Assembly: GCA_009774655.1 (NCBI GenBank)
Contig: VSOD01000048.1
Location: 1 to 15,380 of the forward strand
Length of the DNA stretch: 15,380 nt
From: Lachnospiraceae bacterium
GTDB taxonomy: Bacteria > Bacillota_A > Clostridia > Lachnospirales > Lachnospiraceae
Direction of reading: 5' to 3'
This document shows positions 7,281 to 13,777 of the stretch, one piece after another. The position numbers and the translations under genes were made by a program. The notes beneath the pieces are model-generated. The model was not told the origin of the DNA. It saw nothing but the letters and a program-made list of their open reading frames with translations, and ran no database searches. Each line of letters starts with the position of its first letter. The stretch's first letter is position 1.

Positions 7281-8615
7281 TCACTTTTCCCAGATGACCC
7301 GGTACAGTCCGTGCCAGAAAAGCCAGACCGCCAGCAATGCCGTGAGCAGGTCCGAGACGGCCTGAGCCATCAGGACGCCATAGTAGCCGGCCAGTCTTGC
7401 GGCGAGCAGGATTACGACGGCAAAGAGCACGCCCTGTCTGCTGACGGATAACAGGAAGGCGTTCCATGCTTTTCCGGACGACTGAAAAATACAGGTGGTG
7501 ACGAGGACGACTGCTATAAAAGGCATACCGACCAGCTGCATACGCAGCATGGGGATGCCGGTTTCCACAATGACAGGATCTTTTATGAATAACCCAATCA
7601 TAGGACGCGCCGTGAGAGCAAGAATGAGAGCCAGAAGCAAGCCTGTGCCGGTCTCAAAGCGATAGGAAAACTGCAGGATCTTCTGCAATCGTTTGTGATT
7701 TCCGGCGCCATAGTTATAACCAATCAAAGGTTGACCGCCGAAAGCAAAGCCGACCAGGATCAGTACGGCGATCATATTGACCTTCATCACGATACCCATA
7801 GCCGCCACCCGCTCATTTCCGTAGGGAAGCAGGAAGCGGTTGGTCAGGGCGATGCCCAGGCTCTGCATGAAATTTGTGATCGAAGCCGGAAAGCCGATAG
7901 CCAGAATCTGGCCGATCTCCGCGCCGGAGATATGAAAGCCGGCCGGATTGATGGACAGCTTCCGGCTCTTCGTCATAAGGAACCAGACAAAGAAAAGATC
8001 GGCACAGATATTTCCAAGCACCGTGGCGATCGCGGCGCCTGCCGCTCCCAGACCGAGCACCGATATGAAGATCGGATCCAGTATGATATTGACGACGGAT
8101 CCCAGTATGGTTCCCGTCATGGAGGCTGTGGCAAAGCCTTCCGTCCGCAGCAGGTTGGAGGGCGTAAAGGACAGGATGATAAAAGGGGCACCCAACACGA
8201 TAAAGGTATAATATTGAGAAACATAGGCATACGTATTCTGGTCGGCACCCAGCAGGTGAAGAACAGGATGCCGGAATAAAAGCATCAATGCAGCGATAAC
8301 GATGCCGCACGCAAACGCCGCATAAAAACAGAATATGCTGAGCCGCTTTCCGTCCTCATCCAGTTTCCGCCCAAACAGTCTGGAGATGACCGAGCTGCCG
8401 CCCAGCCCGAAGATGTCACCTAGGGCGATCATCAGCGTAAAGACCGGCGCGCCGAGAGATACGCCGGCGATCAGGTCGGTGTTCCCCGTTCTGGCGATGA
8501 ACCAGGTGTCCACCATATTGTAGACAAGGGAAATGACCATGCTGAACACTACCGGCAGCGCCAGTTTGAAGTATGCTTTGTGTACGGGGACTTTTTCAAA
8601 GAGTTCGTTTGCCAT
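7281..8615 (-). CDS. MATE family multidrug efflux transporter
   Basis: This 444-residue integral membrane protein has twelve predicted helices in two six-helix halves, the architecture of Na+- or H+-driven MATE antiporters. Recognisable elements are the N-terminal LALPVVFSMVISLVYNMVDTWFIARTGNTDLIAGVSLGAP, which carries the family's first conserved block, and FAFGGQPLIGYNYGAGNHKRLQK in the second half, another hallmark. It belongs to the NorM/DinF-like branch common in Clostridia and would export cationic drugs, dyes or metabolites. The start has AAGGAGA ten bases upstream (8632-8626). It is divergently arranged with the Crp/Fnr-type gene, and a palindrome in the shared upstream region suggests that protein controls it. 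The exported compound is unknown. Confidence 0.93.
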   Translation of the reverse strand: MANELFEKVPVHKAYFKLALPVVFSMVISLVYNMVDTWFIARTGNTDLIAGVSLGAPVFTLMIALGDIFGLGGSSVISRLFGRKLDEDGKRLSIFCFYAAFACGIVIAALMLLFRHPVLHLLGADQNTYAYVSQYYTFIVLGAPFIILSFTPSNLLRTEGFATASMTGTILGSVVNIILDPIFISVLGLGAAGAAIATVLGNICADLFFVWFLMTKSRKLSINPAGFHISGAEIGQILAIGFPASITNFMQSLGIALTNRFLLPYGNERVAAMGIVMKVNMIAVLILVGFAFGGQPLIGYNYGAGNHKRLQKILQFSYRFETGTGLLLALILALTARPMIGLFIKDPVIVETGIPMLRMQLVGMPFIAVVLVTTCIFQSSGKAWNAFLLSVSRQGVLFAVVILLAARLAGYYGVLMAQAVSDLLTALLAVWLFWHGLYRVIWEK

Positions 8616-8695
8616 GGAATGTGGGTCTCCTTTTTCATAAAATTGTACCGGTGTAACAGTTCGGCTTTCGGCTTCCCTGCTACGTACCGTTTTCT

Positions 8696-8701
8696 ATTTT
8701 A
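8696..8701 (-). promoter_or_regulatory. Candidate -10 element of the MATE gene
   Basis: TAAAAT on the minus strand matches five of six consensus bases, about 80 bases upstream of the MATE start codon. No good -35 hexamer is found 16-18 bases further up. This is expected for an activator-dependent promoter. The start of transcription would be near 8689. Confidence 0.4.
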
Positions 8702-8721
8702 ACGGCATTGCTTGTGTTTTG

Positions 8722-8739
8722 TTGTGACATATGGCACAA
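8722..8739. promoter_or_regulatory. Crp/Fnr-type operator palindrome
   Basis: The sequence TTGTGACATATGGCACAA is an 18-base palindrome matching its own reverse complement at 16 positions. It closely resembles the known Crp-type half-site arrangement TGTGA-N6-TCACA. It lies in the divergent region between the MATE pump and a Crp/Fnr-family gene. Its centre (8730.5) is 41.5 bases upstream of the start predicted from the MATE -10 element, and about 40.5 from a weaker TATTTT (8759-8764) facing the regulator gene. It therefore probably serves as an activator site and for autoregulation. Confidence 0.6.
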
Positions 8740-8830
8740 TAAACAAAAATATCGGAAATATTTTACAGATACTGTGGGTGCGTGGTTCGAAATATTTGAG
8801 AGTTACGCGGAAGGGCAGGGGGATGGATCC

Positions 8831-9454
8831 ATGAAAGAGATCGCTGATGCGGGGATGCTCAATGACTATATGACAAAGAATCAGATCGAGAATCTTTTTG
8901 AAACAAAGCAGCTTCCTTTTCGCCTGTGTGAGTACGACAGGGGAGAGATTTTAAATAATATCCGCGATTCCGGCAGCTGCCTGCAGTTTGTTGTTTCCGG
9001 CGAGGTTCAGATCTACGCGGTCCGCAGTGACGGAAGCCGGTATCCGCTCTGCTATCTGGACGGTTTTACGCTGCTGGGTGACATGGAGTTCTGCGGGGAG
9101 GGGTGCCTGCCGTTTCTCGTGGAAGCCGTGCGGAAGGTACACTGCATAGAGCTGCCGCTGTATGGCTGTAGAGCCGCTTTATGGAACGATAATACATTCC
9201 TGCGCTATCTGCTCCGCTCCGTATCCCATAAACTGGCCCTGGTCTCCCGGCAGGACGCGGAATATTCCACATTGGAAGAGAAGTTGCTCCATTATCTGCG
9301 GCAGGAATGTCCGGGCGGGCAGATGCACGGTGTGGAACATGCCGCGACCCATCTGCATTGCAGCAGGCGGCAGCTGCAGAGGCTGTTAAGATCGCTGTCA
9401 GATCGACAGGTGATAGAGAAGATCGGGAAAGGGGTTTACCGGCTGAAAATTTAG
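8831..9454 (+). CDS. Crp/Fnr family transcriptional regulator, YeiL-like
   Basis: This is a regulator of about 207 residues. The N-terminal half is a cyclic-nucleotide-binding-type beta barrel, with LQFVVSGEVQIYAV and GFTLLGDMEFC standing where the Crp nucleotide pocket is. The C-terminal half is a winged helix, with recognition helix in HCSRRQLQRLLRSLSDRQVI and wing GKGVYRL. The arginine and serine of the classical cAMP pocket are not evident, so the effector is probably not cAMP. Several cysteines are scattered, but no FNR-type N-terminal cluster is seen. I chose ATG 8831, with AGGGGGA seven bases upstream. The frame is open back to a TTG at 8708, but that stretch crosses the operator and encodes an unlikely leader. 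The gene is divergent from the MATE pump and presumably regulates it. Confidence 0.82.
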   Translation: MKEIADAGMLNDYMTKNQIENLFETKQLPFRLCEYDRGEILNNIRDSGSCLQFVVSGEVQIYAVRSDGSRYPLCYLDGFTLLGDMEFCGEGCLPFLVEAVRKVHCIELPLYGCRAALWNDNTFLRYLLRSVSHKLALVSRQDAEYSTLEEKLLHYLRQECPGGQMHGVEHAATHLHCSRRQLQRLLRSLSDRQVIEKIGKGVYRLKI

Positions 9455-9499
9455 AAGATAACCGCAGAATAATGGGCGTGTTTTTCGTTATTTTTCATA

Positions 9500-9528
9500 T
9501 TGCAGGATCAAAACGGCAAGCCTATAAT
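9500..9528 (+). promoter_or_regulatory. Promoter of the YitT-family gene
   Basis: A perfect TATAAT (9523-9528) lies 17 bases after TTGCAG (9500-9505). Transcription would begin near 9535, giving a leader of about 33 bases. This suggests the YitT gene is transcribed on its own and does not depend on the upstream regulator gene. Confidence 0.55.
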
Positions 9529-9567
9529 AAGAAAGGCTATCAAGGTAACTACGGAGGAAAAAGCGCT

Positions 9568-10428
9568 ATGACCTTTGATTTAAAAAAGGATGGAAAACGG
9601 ATCATTGTCATCTGTCTGGCTTCGGTTCTTATGGCGGTCAATATCAAAACGTTTGTCAAGGCAGGCGGCCTGTATCCGGGCGGCGCCACGGGACTGACGG
9701 TTTTGATCCAGAGTATCTTCGAGAGATTTCTGAATATGGAGATTCCCTATTCTCTGGTAAACCTGCTGCTGAATCTGGTGCCGATTTACATTGGATTTCG
9801 CTTTATCGGCAAGAAGTTTACGCTGTATTCCTGCCTGATGATCGTGCTGACGAGTGTGCTGACGGATATCATACCGCAGAGCGCTATTACGTATGATATT
9901 CTGTTGATCAGTATTTTTGGCGGCATTATTAACGGTTTTGTTATCAGTATTTGCCTGCTTATGAATGCCACTACGGGCGGTACGGATTTTGTTTCGATCT
10001 ATCTCTCCGAGAAAAAGGGCGTGGATTCCTGGAATTTTATTCTGGCTTTTAATATAGTGATCATCGGTGTGGCCGGCGTATTGTTCGGTATGGACAAGGC
10101 ACTTTATTCCATCATCTATCAATATGCGTCAACGCAGATTTTGCATATGCTTTATAAGCGGTATCAGAAGCAGACGCTCTTTATTGTGACCAATAAACCC
10201 AATGAGGTCTGCCAGGCCATCAATCTGGCGAGTATGCACGGGGCTACGGTCTTAAGCGGAGAAGGCTCCTATGAGCATCGGAAGCGGCAGGTGGTATATT
10301 CCGTCGTCTCCAAGGAGGAGAGCAAACGGGTGATCCGCGCCGTGAAGGAAGCGGATCCGGCCGCGTTTGTCAATGCACTGCGGACGGAGGAACTGTCCGG
10401 GCGTTTCTATCAGAAGCCGACGGAGTAA
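9568..10428 (+). CDS. YitT family membrane protein (DUF161/DUF2179)
   Basis: This 286-residue protein has five or six membrane helices followed by a soluble C-terminal domain of about 80 residues. The membrane part carries family hallmarks: FVKAGGLYPGGATGLTVLIQ, IFGGIINGFVISICLLMNATTGGTDFV, and FGMDKALYSIIYQY. The tail (QTLFIVTNKPNEVCQAI...GATVLSGEGSY...VVYSVVSKEE) is the DUF2179 domain, whose fold recalls P-II proteins. The biochemical role of the family is unknown. The start at ATG 9568 has GGAGG about ten bases upstream; the frame is open much further back, but those residues overlap the upstream gene in another frame. The last 59 bases overlap the 3' end of the convergent CotH gene, and no terminator is visible between them. 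Confidence 0.88.
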   Translation: MTFDLKKDGKRIIVICLASVLMAVNIKTFVKAGGLYPGGATGLTVLIQSIFERFLNMEIPYSLVNLLLNLVPIYIGFRFIGKKFTLYSCLMIVLTSVLTDIIPQSAITYDILLISIFGGIINGFVISICLLMNATTGGTDFVSIYLSEKKGVDSWNFILAFNIVIIGVAGVLFGMDKALYSIIYQYASTQILHMLYKRYQKQTLFIVTNKPNEVCQAINLASMHGATVLSGEGSYEHRKRQVVYSVVSKEESKRVIRAVKEADPAAFVNALRTEELSGRFYQKPTE

Positions 10429-11965
10429 TAGATTTATGATTGCCGGGTTTCATGATCTCACCCATGATGCCCATATCTGATATCACAAGATCCGAGGCGT
10501 CGATGAGCGCGGAGCTGTCCCGTGTCTGGCCTTCGGAAGTAGAAGGGATCGTTCCTTTAAGCTGTCCGGAGATGCTCTCTGCTCTTCGCAGGCAGAAGCT
10601 TCTAAGAGTGGCGACGCCCTTTTCGAATTCTTCCGTGCTGCAGAATTTTGTCGGATCGGCTTCTACGTAAGGCGTGATCAACCGGACAGTCTCGTCGATC
10701 AGGGAAGAAAGCCCGTCATTCTCAAAATATTCATTTAAAAATTCCTCAAAGTATTGATGATATAAATCTGTATGCTCTGCGGCGTTGAAAATCCATGCAA
10801 GCATCGGCCGGGAATCAATAGAGCCGCCGGAGACAGGGGTGTCGATCGGATAATTGACAAGCTGTGTGGCATCGCTTTCGGATTCAAATCCGCCAAAGGC
10901 CAGATTGTAATCCCACGGGATCATGGAAAGCTGCCCGTCCTTTTCATACAAATAATAATTATGGATCATAGCGCCCGTGTAACTGTCGAAATTGAGCACA
11001 AAGTTATGTACCACGAAATAGCGGATGACTTCGTCTATAGCTACCGTAGTTTCAAGCGATTTATTCTCATCCCCGTTCAGACTTTTCAGCGCCTCGATCA
11101 GCCGCGTTTTGTCAGCATCGGAGGGGCTGGTCTTGGCATTGTCGAAAATATTGGCATAACTGTCGAATTCGTCATCGGTATAAATAAGCGATACATCACT
11201 GCTGCCCATGCCTTTTAAGAAGGAGCCGCCTTCGGGCATGTCGGGGAGATTCGGCATGGCAGGAGGATTCTGCATATCCGGGGAGATTTCCGGCCTGTAA
11301 AAATTTCCGAAATCAAATCCCTGTCCGTTTCCGCGTCCGCCGCCCATCTTCATGCTGTCCGGCTTGTACAGTTCCCCGTATTCATTTCCGTAGTTTCGTG
11401 TGAGGAAGGATTCTTCCACGCCTTCCACAGCCAGATATAATCCCCAGTCCTGACCGTTAACCGTGATGTAAACATAGCTGCACAGCGGTGAGTCTACACC
11501 GAATTCATGCATCAGTCGATAGGTGAGGTAATCTTTCATATAAGTGTTATCCTGGATGATATTATTCAGGCATAGTTTGTCGAGTCCATAATAATTCATG
11601 GCATTGTCATAGTGGTCAAATTCTATCTTGAAGCTGTAGCGGTCATTGCCGTAAGCCGCAACGGAAGAAAGAGAAGTGTTGCCTTTGGCGCGGATCGCCA
11701 CGTTGCGGAAAGACTCTCCGTCGATGACAACGGCACAATCGGTATACTGTTCGTCGGTACAGGTTTCGATAAAAGAGTCCCAATCGTCCATGATGATATC
11801 AATCGTATGTACTTCGGCGGTATTAAAGAGCCGGGAGGCATAGCCTGCCGCGGCACTTACCGCCTGTACGCCGAAGCGGCCTGCACTTATAAAGAGGAAA
11901 GTAAGCAGCAGCGTGGCAGTCATTATGATGCAGCAGATCTTGTCAATATGTTTGCTGGTCGCCAT
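10370..11965 (-). CDS. CotH kinase family protein, membrane-anchored or exported
   Basis: This 531-residue protein starts with a positively charged segment and one hydrophobic helix (residues about 10-32), which anchors it in, or exports it across, the membrane. The CotH domain follows. Conserved features are IRAKGNTS (91-98), the WGLYLAVEGVEESFL segment (174-188), NFDSYTG (325-331) and PWDYNLAFGG (350-359), whose aspartate and asparagine match metal-binding residues of CotH kinases. Bacillus CotH phosphorylates spore coat proteins with ATP; other family members are found outside sporulation. Residues about 205-248 are a Gly-, Pro- and Met-rich insertion. The C-terminus is a short polar tail after the typical GTIPSTSEGQTRDSSALIDASD. 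The start has AAGGAGA six bases upstream. It is last of three co-directional genes, after the VTC-domain and DUF4956 genes, and overlaps YitT at its end. Confidence 0.9.
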   Translation of the reverse strand: MATSKHIDKICCIIMTATLLLTFLFISAGRFGVQAVSAAAGYASRLFNTAEVHTIDIIMDDWDSFIETCTDEQYTDCAVVIDGESFRNVAIRAKGNTSLSSVAAYGNDRYSFKIEFDHYDNAMNYYGLDKLCLNNIIQDNTYMKDYLTYRLMHEFGVDSPLCSYVYITVNGQDWGLYLAVEGVEESFLTRNYGNEYGELYKPDSMKMGGGRGNGQGFDFGNFYRPEISPDMQNPPAMPNLPDMPEGGSFLKGMGSSDVSLIYTDDEFDSYANIFDNAKTSPSDADKTRLIEALKSLNGDENKSLETTVAIDEVIRYFVVHNFVLNFDSYTGAMIHNYYLYEKDGQLSMIPWDYNLAFGGFESESDATQLVNYPIDTPVSGGSIDSRPMLAWIFNAAEHTDLYHQYFEEFLNEYFENDGLSSLIDETVRLITPYVEADPTKFCSTEEFEKGVATLRSFCLRRAESISGQLKGTIPSTSEGQTRDSSALIDASDLVISDMGIMGEIMKPGNHKSITPSASDRNARTVPPSAVH

Positions 11966-12003
11966 TTAGTGTCTCCTTATCATCGTGTTGCCGTGTTGCG
12001 GAA

Positions 12004-12675
12004 TTATCCCATATAATTGCCGTTATAGCTGACCAGAACGGCGCTGTTCACACCCTCCATCGCGGCAAGCGTGTTGACGAAGTCAGTGTTGTCGTCTTTC
12101 AGCCGGATTTCGAGATTCAGCTCGACAGCGTCTTTTTGCGCGGTTTTACTCTTGACTACGAGGCGGCGCACCTGCTTTTCCAGATATTCATGGACATGCA
12201 CCTCACTTGCGTGGTCTGTACAGCTTATCACGGCAATATAAGGATTTGCATGTGTTTTCCGGTTGACAAAGATGAGCAGGACAATGCCGATCAGCAGGCT
12301 GCCGATGACTGCCAGTGGAATCAGCCCTGCCGCCAGCACGATGCCGACCGCAATCGACCAGAAGAGAAAGGCGATATCCAACGGCTCCTTGATGGCGGTA
12401 CGGAAGCGGACGATGGACAGGGCGCCTACCATACCAAGGGAAAGTACCACATTGGAAGTCACAGCAAGAATGACAAGGGTTGTGATCATGGTGAGGGCGA
12501 TCAGCGTCACGCCGAAACCGGAAGAGTACATAACGCCGGAAAAGGTCCTTTTATAGACAAAAAAGATGAACATGCCGACGCCGAAAGCCAACAGCAGCGC
12601 CAGCGACATGTCGAAAAGACTGATACTGGTGATATTATTGAGGAAACTTGATTTGAAAATGTCGTTAAAAGTCAT
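12004..12675 (-). CDS. DUF4956 domain membrane protein
   Basis: This 223-residue protein has membrane helices at about residues 20-43, 52-75, 98-115 and 118-137. A soluble C-terminal domain of about 80 residues follows. Between helices two and three is the conserved glycine-rich loop LSLGMVGALSIVRFRTAIKEPLD, the most diagnostic part. The tail alternates strands and helices (YIAVISC..., ELNLEIRL..., AMEGVNSAVLVSY) in a ferredoxin- or ACT-like order, recalling MgtC proteins; that link is my inference. The function of DUF4956 is not established. It lies between the VTC-domain gene (91 bases upstream) and the CotH gene (38 bases downstream). This suggests a membrane partner of one or both. GGAGA precedes the start. 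Confidence 0.85.
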   Translation of the reverse strand: MTFNDIFKSSFLNNITSISLFDMSLALLLAFGVGMFIFFVYKRTFSGVMYSSGFGVTLIALTMITTLVILAVTSNVVLSLGMVGALSIVRFRTAIKEPLDIAFLFWSIAVGIVLAAGLIPLAVIGSLLIGIVLLIFVNRKTHANPYIAVISCTDHASEVHVHEYLEKQVRRLVVKSKTAQKDAVELNLEIRLKDDNTDFVNTLAAMEGVNSAVLVSYNGNYMG

Positions 12676-12766
12676 GATCTGTTCTCCATTCTATGATTGA
12701 TGAAATGAAACTGTATGAACGCAGTTTTTTTCTTTATGCGCTGCAGGCTTTTTATACAGATATACT

Positions 12767-13438
12767 TTATCCATAAATTCTGCAGGCGGCGTATTTGGAA
12801 AAGGCGCAGACGCTGCGCGCGTTGAGCTGTACCACATCCCGGACGATATCGGGCAGATAAGCATCCCATTTGACTTCCAGAATGATCGGGGCGTCTCCTG
12901 CCGGTATGGTGATACATTCAGGATTCAGAAAGTCAGTACAATGCAGGGCGGTACGGATATTGTAGTCGATCGTTACTCTGACATTACCGGCCGGAAACAG
13001 GTAAGGTTCTCTTGTATAATCAACGATCGTTTTAGGCCGAAGCCGCTGAGAGGATATTTTGGAGTAGAATTCGGTAACAAGAGGATCCGTACTGTGACGC
13101 ATCCATGCATAGTCGCCATCTACGATCGCCTGCGCCTCATCTTTTTTTAAGACGGCGCTCAGTTTTTCCCCCAGTCCGCCGGTTTTGCTTTTCTTCTCCA
13201 GATGGATCAGGGAAGTGTCTCTGTTATAGTAGCGGATGCGGAATTTTTCGCGTCTGCTTACGCCGTCCAGCTTTTCGCGGAGTGCCCTGTCTGCGGGATC
13301 GTCGAAGTACAGACTGCGGATCTCATATTTTCCGTTTATGGCGTGGGGATCGGGCGTCATGACGGCGGGAAGCCGTCCCTGCAGGATGATCATGTCGGAT
13401 AAGTTTATGATATGTTTCCATTCGTGGCGGTAAGCCAT
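12767..13438 (-). CDS. VTC domain protein, polyphosphate polymerase-like
   Basis: This 223-residue soluble protein belongs to the triphosphate-tunnel family represented by the catalytic domain of yeast Vtc4, which makes polyphosphate from ATP. The tunnel strands are visible as pairs of charged residues: YRHEWKH (residues 3-9), KFRIRYYN, HLEKKSKTGGLGEKLSA, RPKTIVDYTREPYLF, VRVTIDYNIRTA, and IILEVKWDAYLP. They supply the basic lining and metal-binding glutamates. I start at ATG 13438, which has GGGAGG nine bases upstream. A TTG three codons earlier would abut that site. It is the first gene of a minus-strand unit with DUF4956 and CotH genes. The enzyme may make polyphosphate or bind another triphosphate. 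An attenuator-like hairpin lies in its leader. Confidence 0.85.
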   Translation of the reverse strand: MAYRHEWKHIINLSDMIILQGRLPAVMTPDPHAINGKYEIRSLYFDDPADRALREKLDGVSRREKFRIRYYNRDTSLIHLEKKSKTGGLGEKLSAVLKKDEAQAIVDGDYAWMRHSTDPLVTEFYSKISSQRLRPKTIVDYTREPYLFPAGNVRVTIDYNIRTALHCTDFLNPECITIPAGDAPIILEVKWDAYLPDIVRDVVQLNARSVCAFSKYAACRIYG

Positions 13439-13497
13439 GGGCAGCAACCTCCCTGTGCAGTGTTCGTGCAGGCGAACCTGTCCTGCAGCTTTCTGAT

Positions 13498-13588
13498 AAA
13501 AAATGCCCGATAGGTGAACCCGTTACTGTGTAAATTGCTGTATGAGGGGAAGCACTTATGAAGATGAAGGTATCGGCCTATCGGGCAT
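13498..13588 (-). terminator. Attenuator-like hairpin in the VTC operon leader
   Basis: A perfect 12-bp inverted repeat (13503-13514 with 13577-13588) encloses 62 bases. Read on the minus strand, the second arm, CCTATCGGGCAT, runs into a six-T tract (13503-13498), the form of an intrinsic terminator. It lies 59 bases before the VTC start codon, with no recognised minus-strand gene upstream. The CCGATA of the first arm recurs just after it (13576-13571) and could compete for the second arm. Further alternative stems lie between 13462 and 13487. The loop is far longer than in a simple terminator, so a regulated leader is more likely. I do not recognise a known riboswitch. Confidence 0.5.
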
Positions 13589-13701
13589 GGTGTCATTTTA
13601 TGGCAAAAATAAGGAGAAACTATGTTCAAAATGAGAAGATTTTGTGTCCGGAAGATTTTCTGCAGAAAAAGCCTGTTGACGAAAAAGAAAATAAAGAATA
13701 A
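13558..13701 (+). CDS. Hypothetical 47-residue small protein
   Basis: This frame starts with ATG 13558, preceded at eight bases by GAGGGG (13544-13549), and ends at TAA 13699-13701. The peptide is MKMKVSAYRAWCHFMAKIRR and so on, with a basic and aromatic first half and an acidic-lysine tail (PEDFLQKKPVDEKENKE). Its composition looks protein-like, with no membrane segment. I do not recognise a family. It stands alone in the gap between the VTC operon and the AbiE pair, ends in the left arm of the palindrome, and its early codons form one arm of the attenuator stem on the other strand. It could be chance. Confidence 0.35.
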   Translation: MKMKVSAYRAWCHFMAKIRRNYVQNEKILCPEDFLQKKPVDEKENKE

Positions 13702-13777
13702 GATACAAATAATAATATATAATATTATTATTTGTATCTTATTCTGGCAATATCGAGAGGGTTGTTATGTTATCTGA
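13622..13777 (+). CDS. Alternative small ORF, 51 residues, overlapping the AbiEi start
   Basis: ATG 13622 is preceded by a near-ideal AAGGAG (13611-13616). The frame runs through the palindrome and stops at TGA 13775-13777, eleven bases into the AbiEi gene. The product would be strongly basic at first (MFKMRRFCVRKIFCRKSLL), then Ile-rich and hydrophobic. It overlaps the 47-residue ORF in another frame, so at most one is likely real. The good ribosome site may be a by-product of that other frame. It might couple translation to AbiEi. Confidence 0.2.
   Translation: MFKMRRFCVRKIFCRKSLLTKKKIKNKIQIIIYNIIICILFWQYREGCYVI
13676..13704 (+). promoter_or_regulatory. Promoter of the AbiE pair
   Basis: TTGACG (13676-13681), five of six consensus bases, is followed after 17 bases by TAAGAT (13699-13704). 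The -10 element lies inside the left arm of the 51-base palindrome, so a protein bound there would block transcription. A perfect TATAAT also sits at the palindrome centre (13718-13723) but lacks a good -35. Confidence 0.5.
13695..13745. repeat. Perfect 24-bp-arm palindrome, probable AbiEi operator
   Basis: Arms 13695-13718 and 13722-13745 are exact reverse complements, separated by the three bases ATA. The whole is very AT-rich and ends 21 bases before the AbiEi start codon. AbiEi antitoxins are known to bind inverted repeats upstream of their own gene and repress the operon, so an operator is the leading explanation. There is no T-run after it on either strand, which argues against a simple terminator. 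Confidence 0.65.
13722..13750 (-). promoter_or_regulatory. Weak candidate minus-strand promoter for the VTC leader
   Basis: On the minus strand TTGCCA (13750-13745, five of six) and TAATAT (13727-13722) are 17 bases apart. Transcription would start near 13715 and produce a leader of about 277 bases before the VTC start, passing through the attenuator-like hairpin. It faces the AbiE promoter within the same palindrome. The AT-richness makes a chance match possible. A TAAAAT at 13606-13601 is an alternative -10 nearer the hairpin. Confidence 0.25.

Noticed and set aside
8708..8830. N-terminal extension of the Crp/Fnr regulator from a TTG codon
   Set aside because: It has no ribosome site, crosses the operator and promoter, and exceeds the usual family length; ATG 8831 has a good site.
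9307..9567. N-terminal extension of the YitT protein
   Set aside because: It overlaps the regulator gene in another frame and contains the perfect TATAAT promoter; the family starts at the ATG at 9568.
13405..13629. A 74-residue minus-strand frame through the VTC leader, considered as a leader peptide
   Set aside because: It begins with TTG, has no ribosome site, runs into the VTC gene and has no family resemblance.
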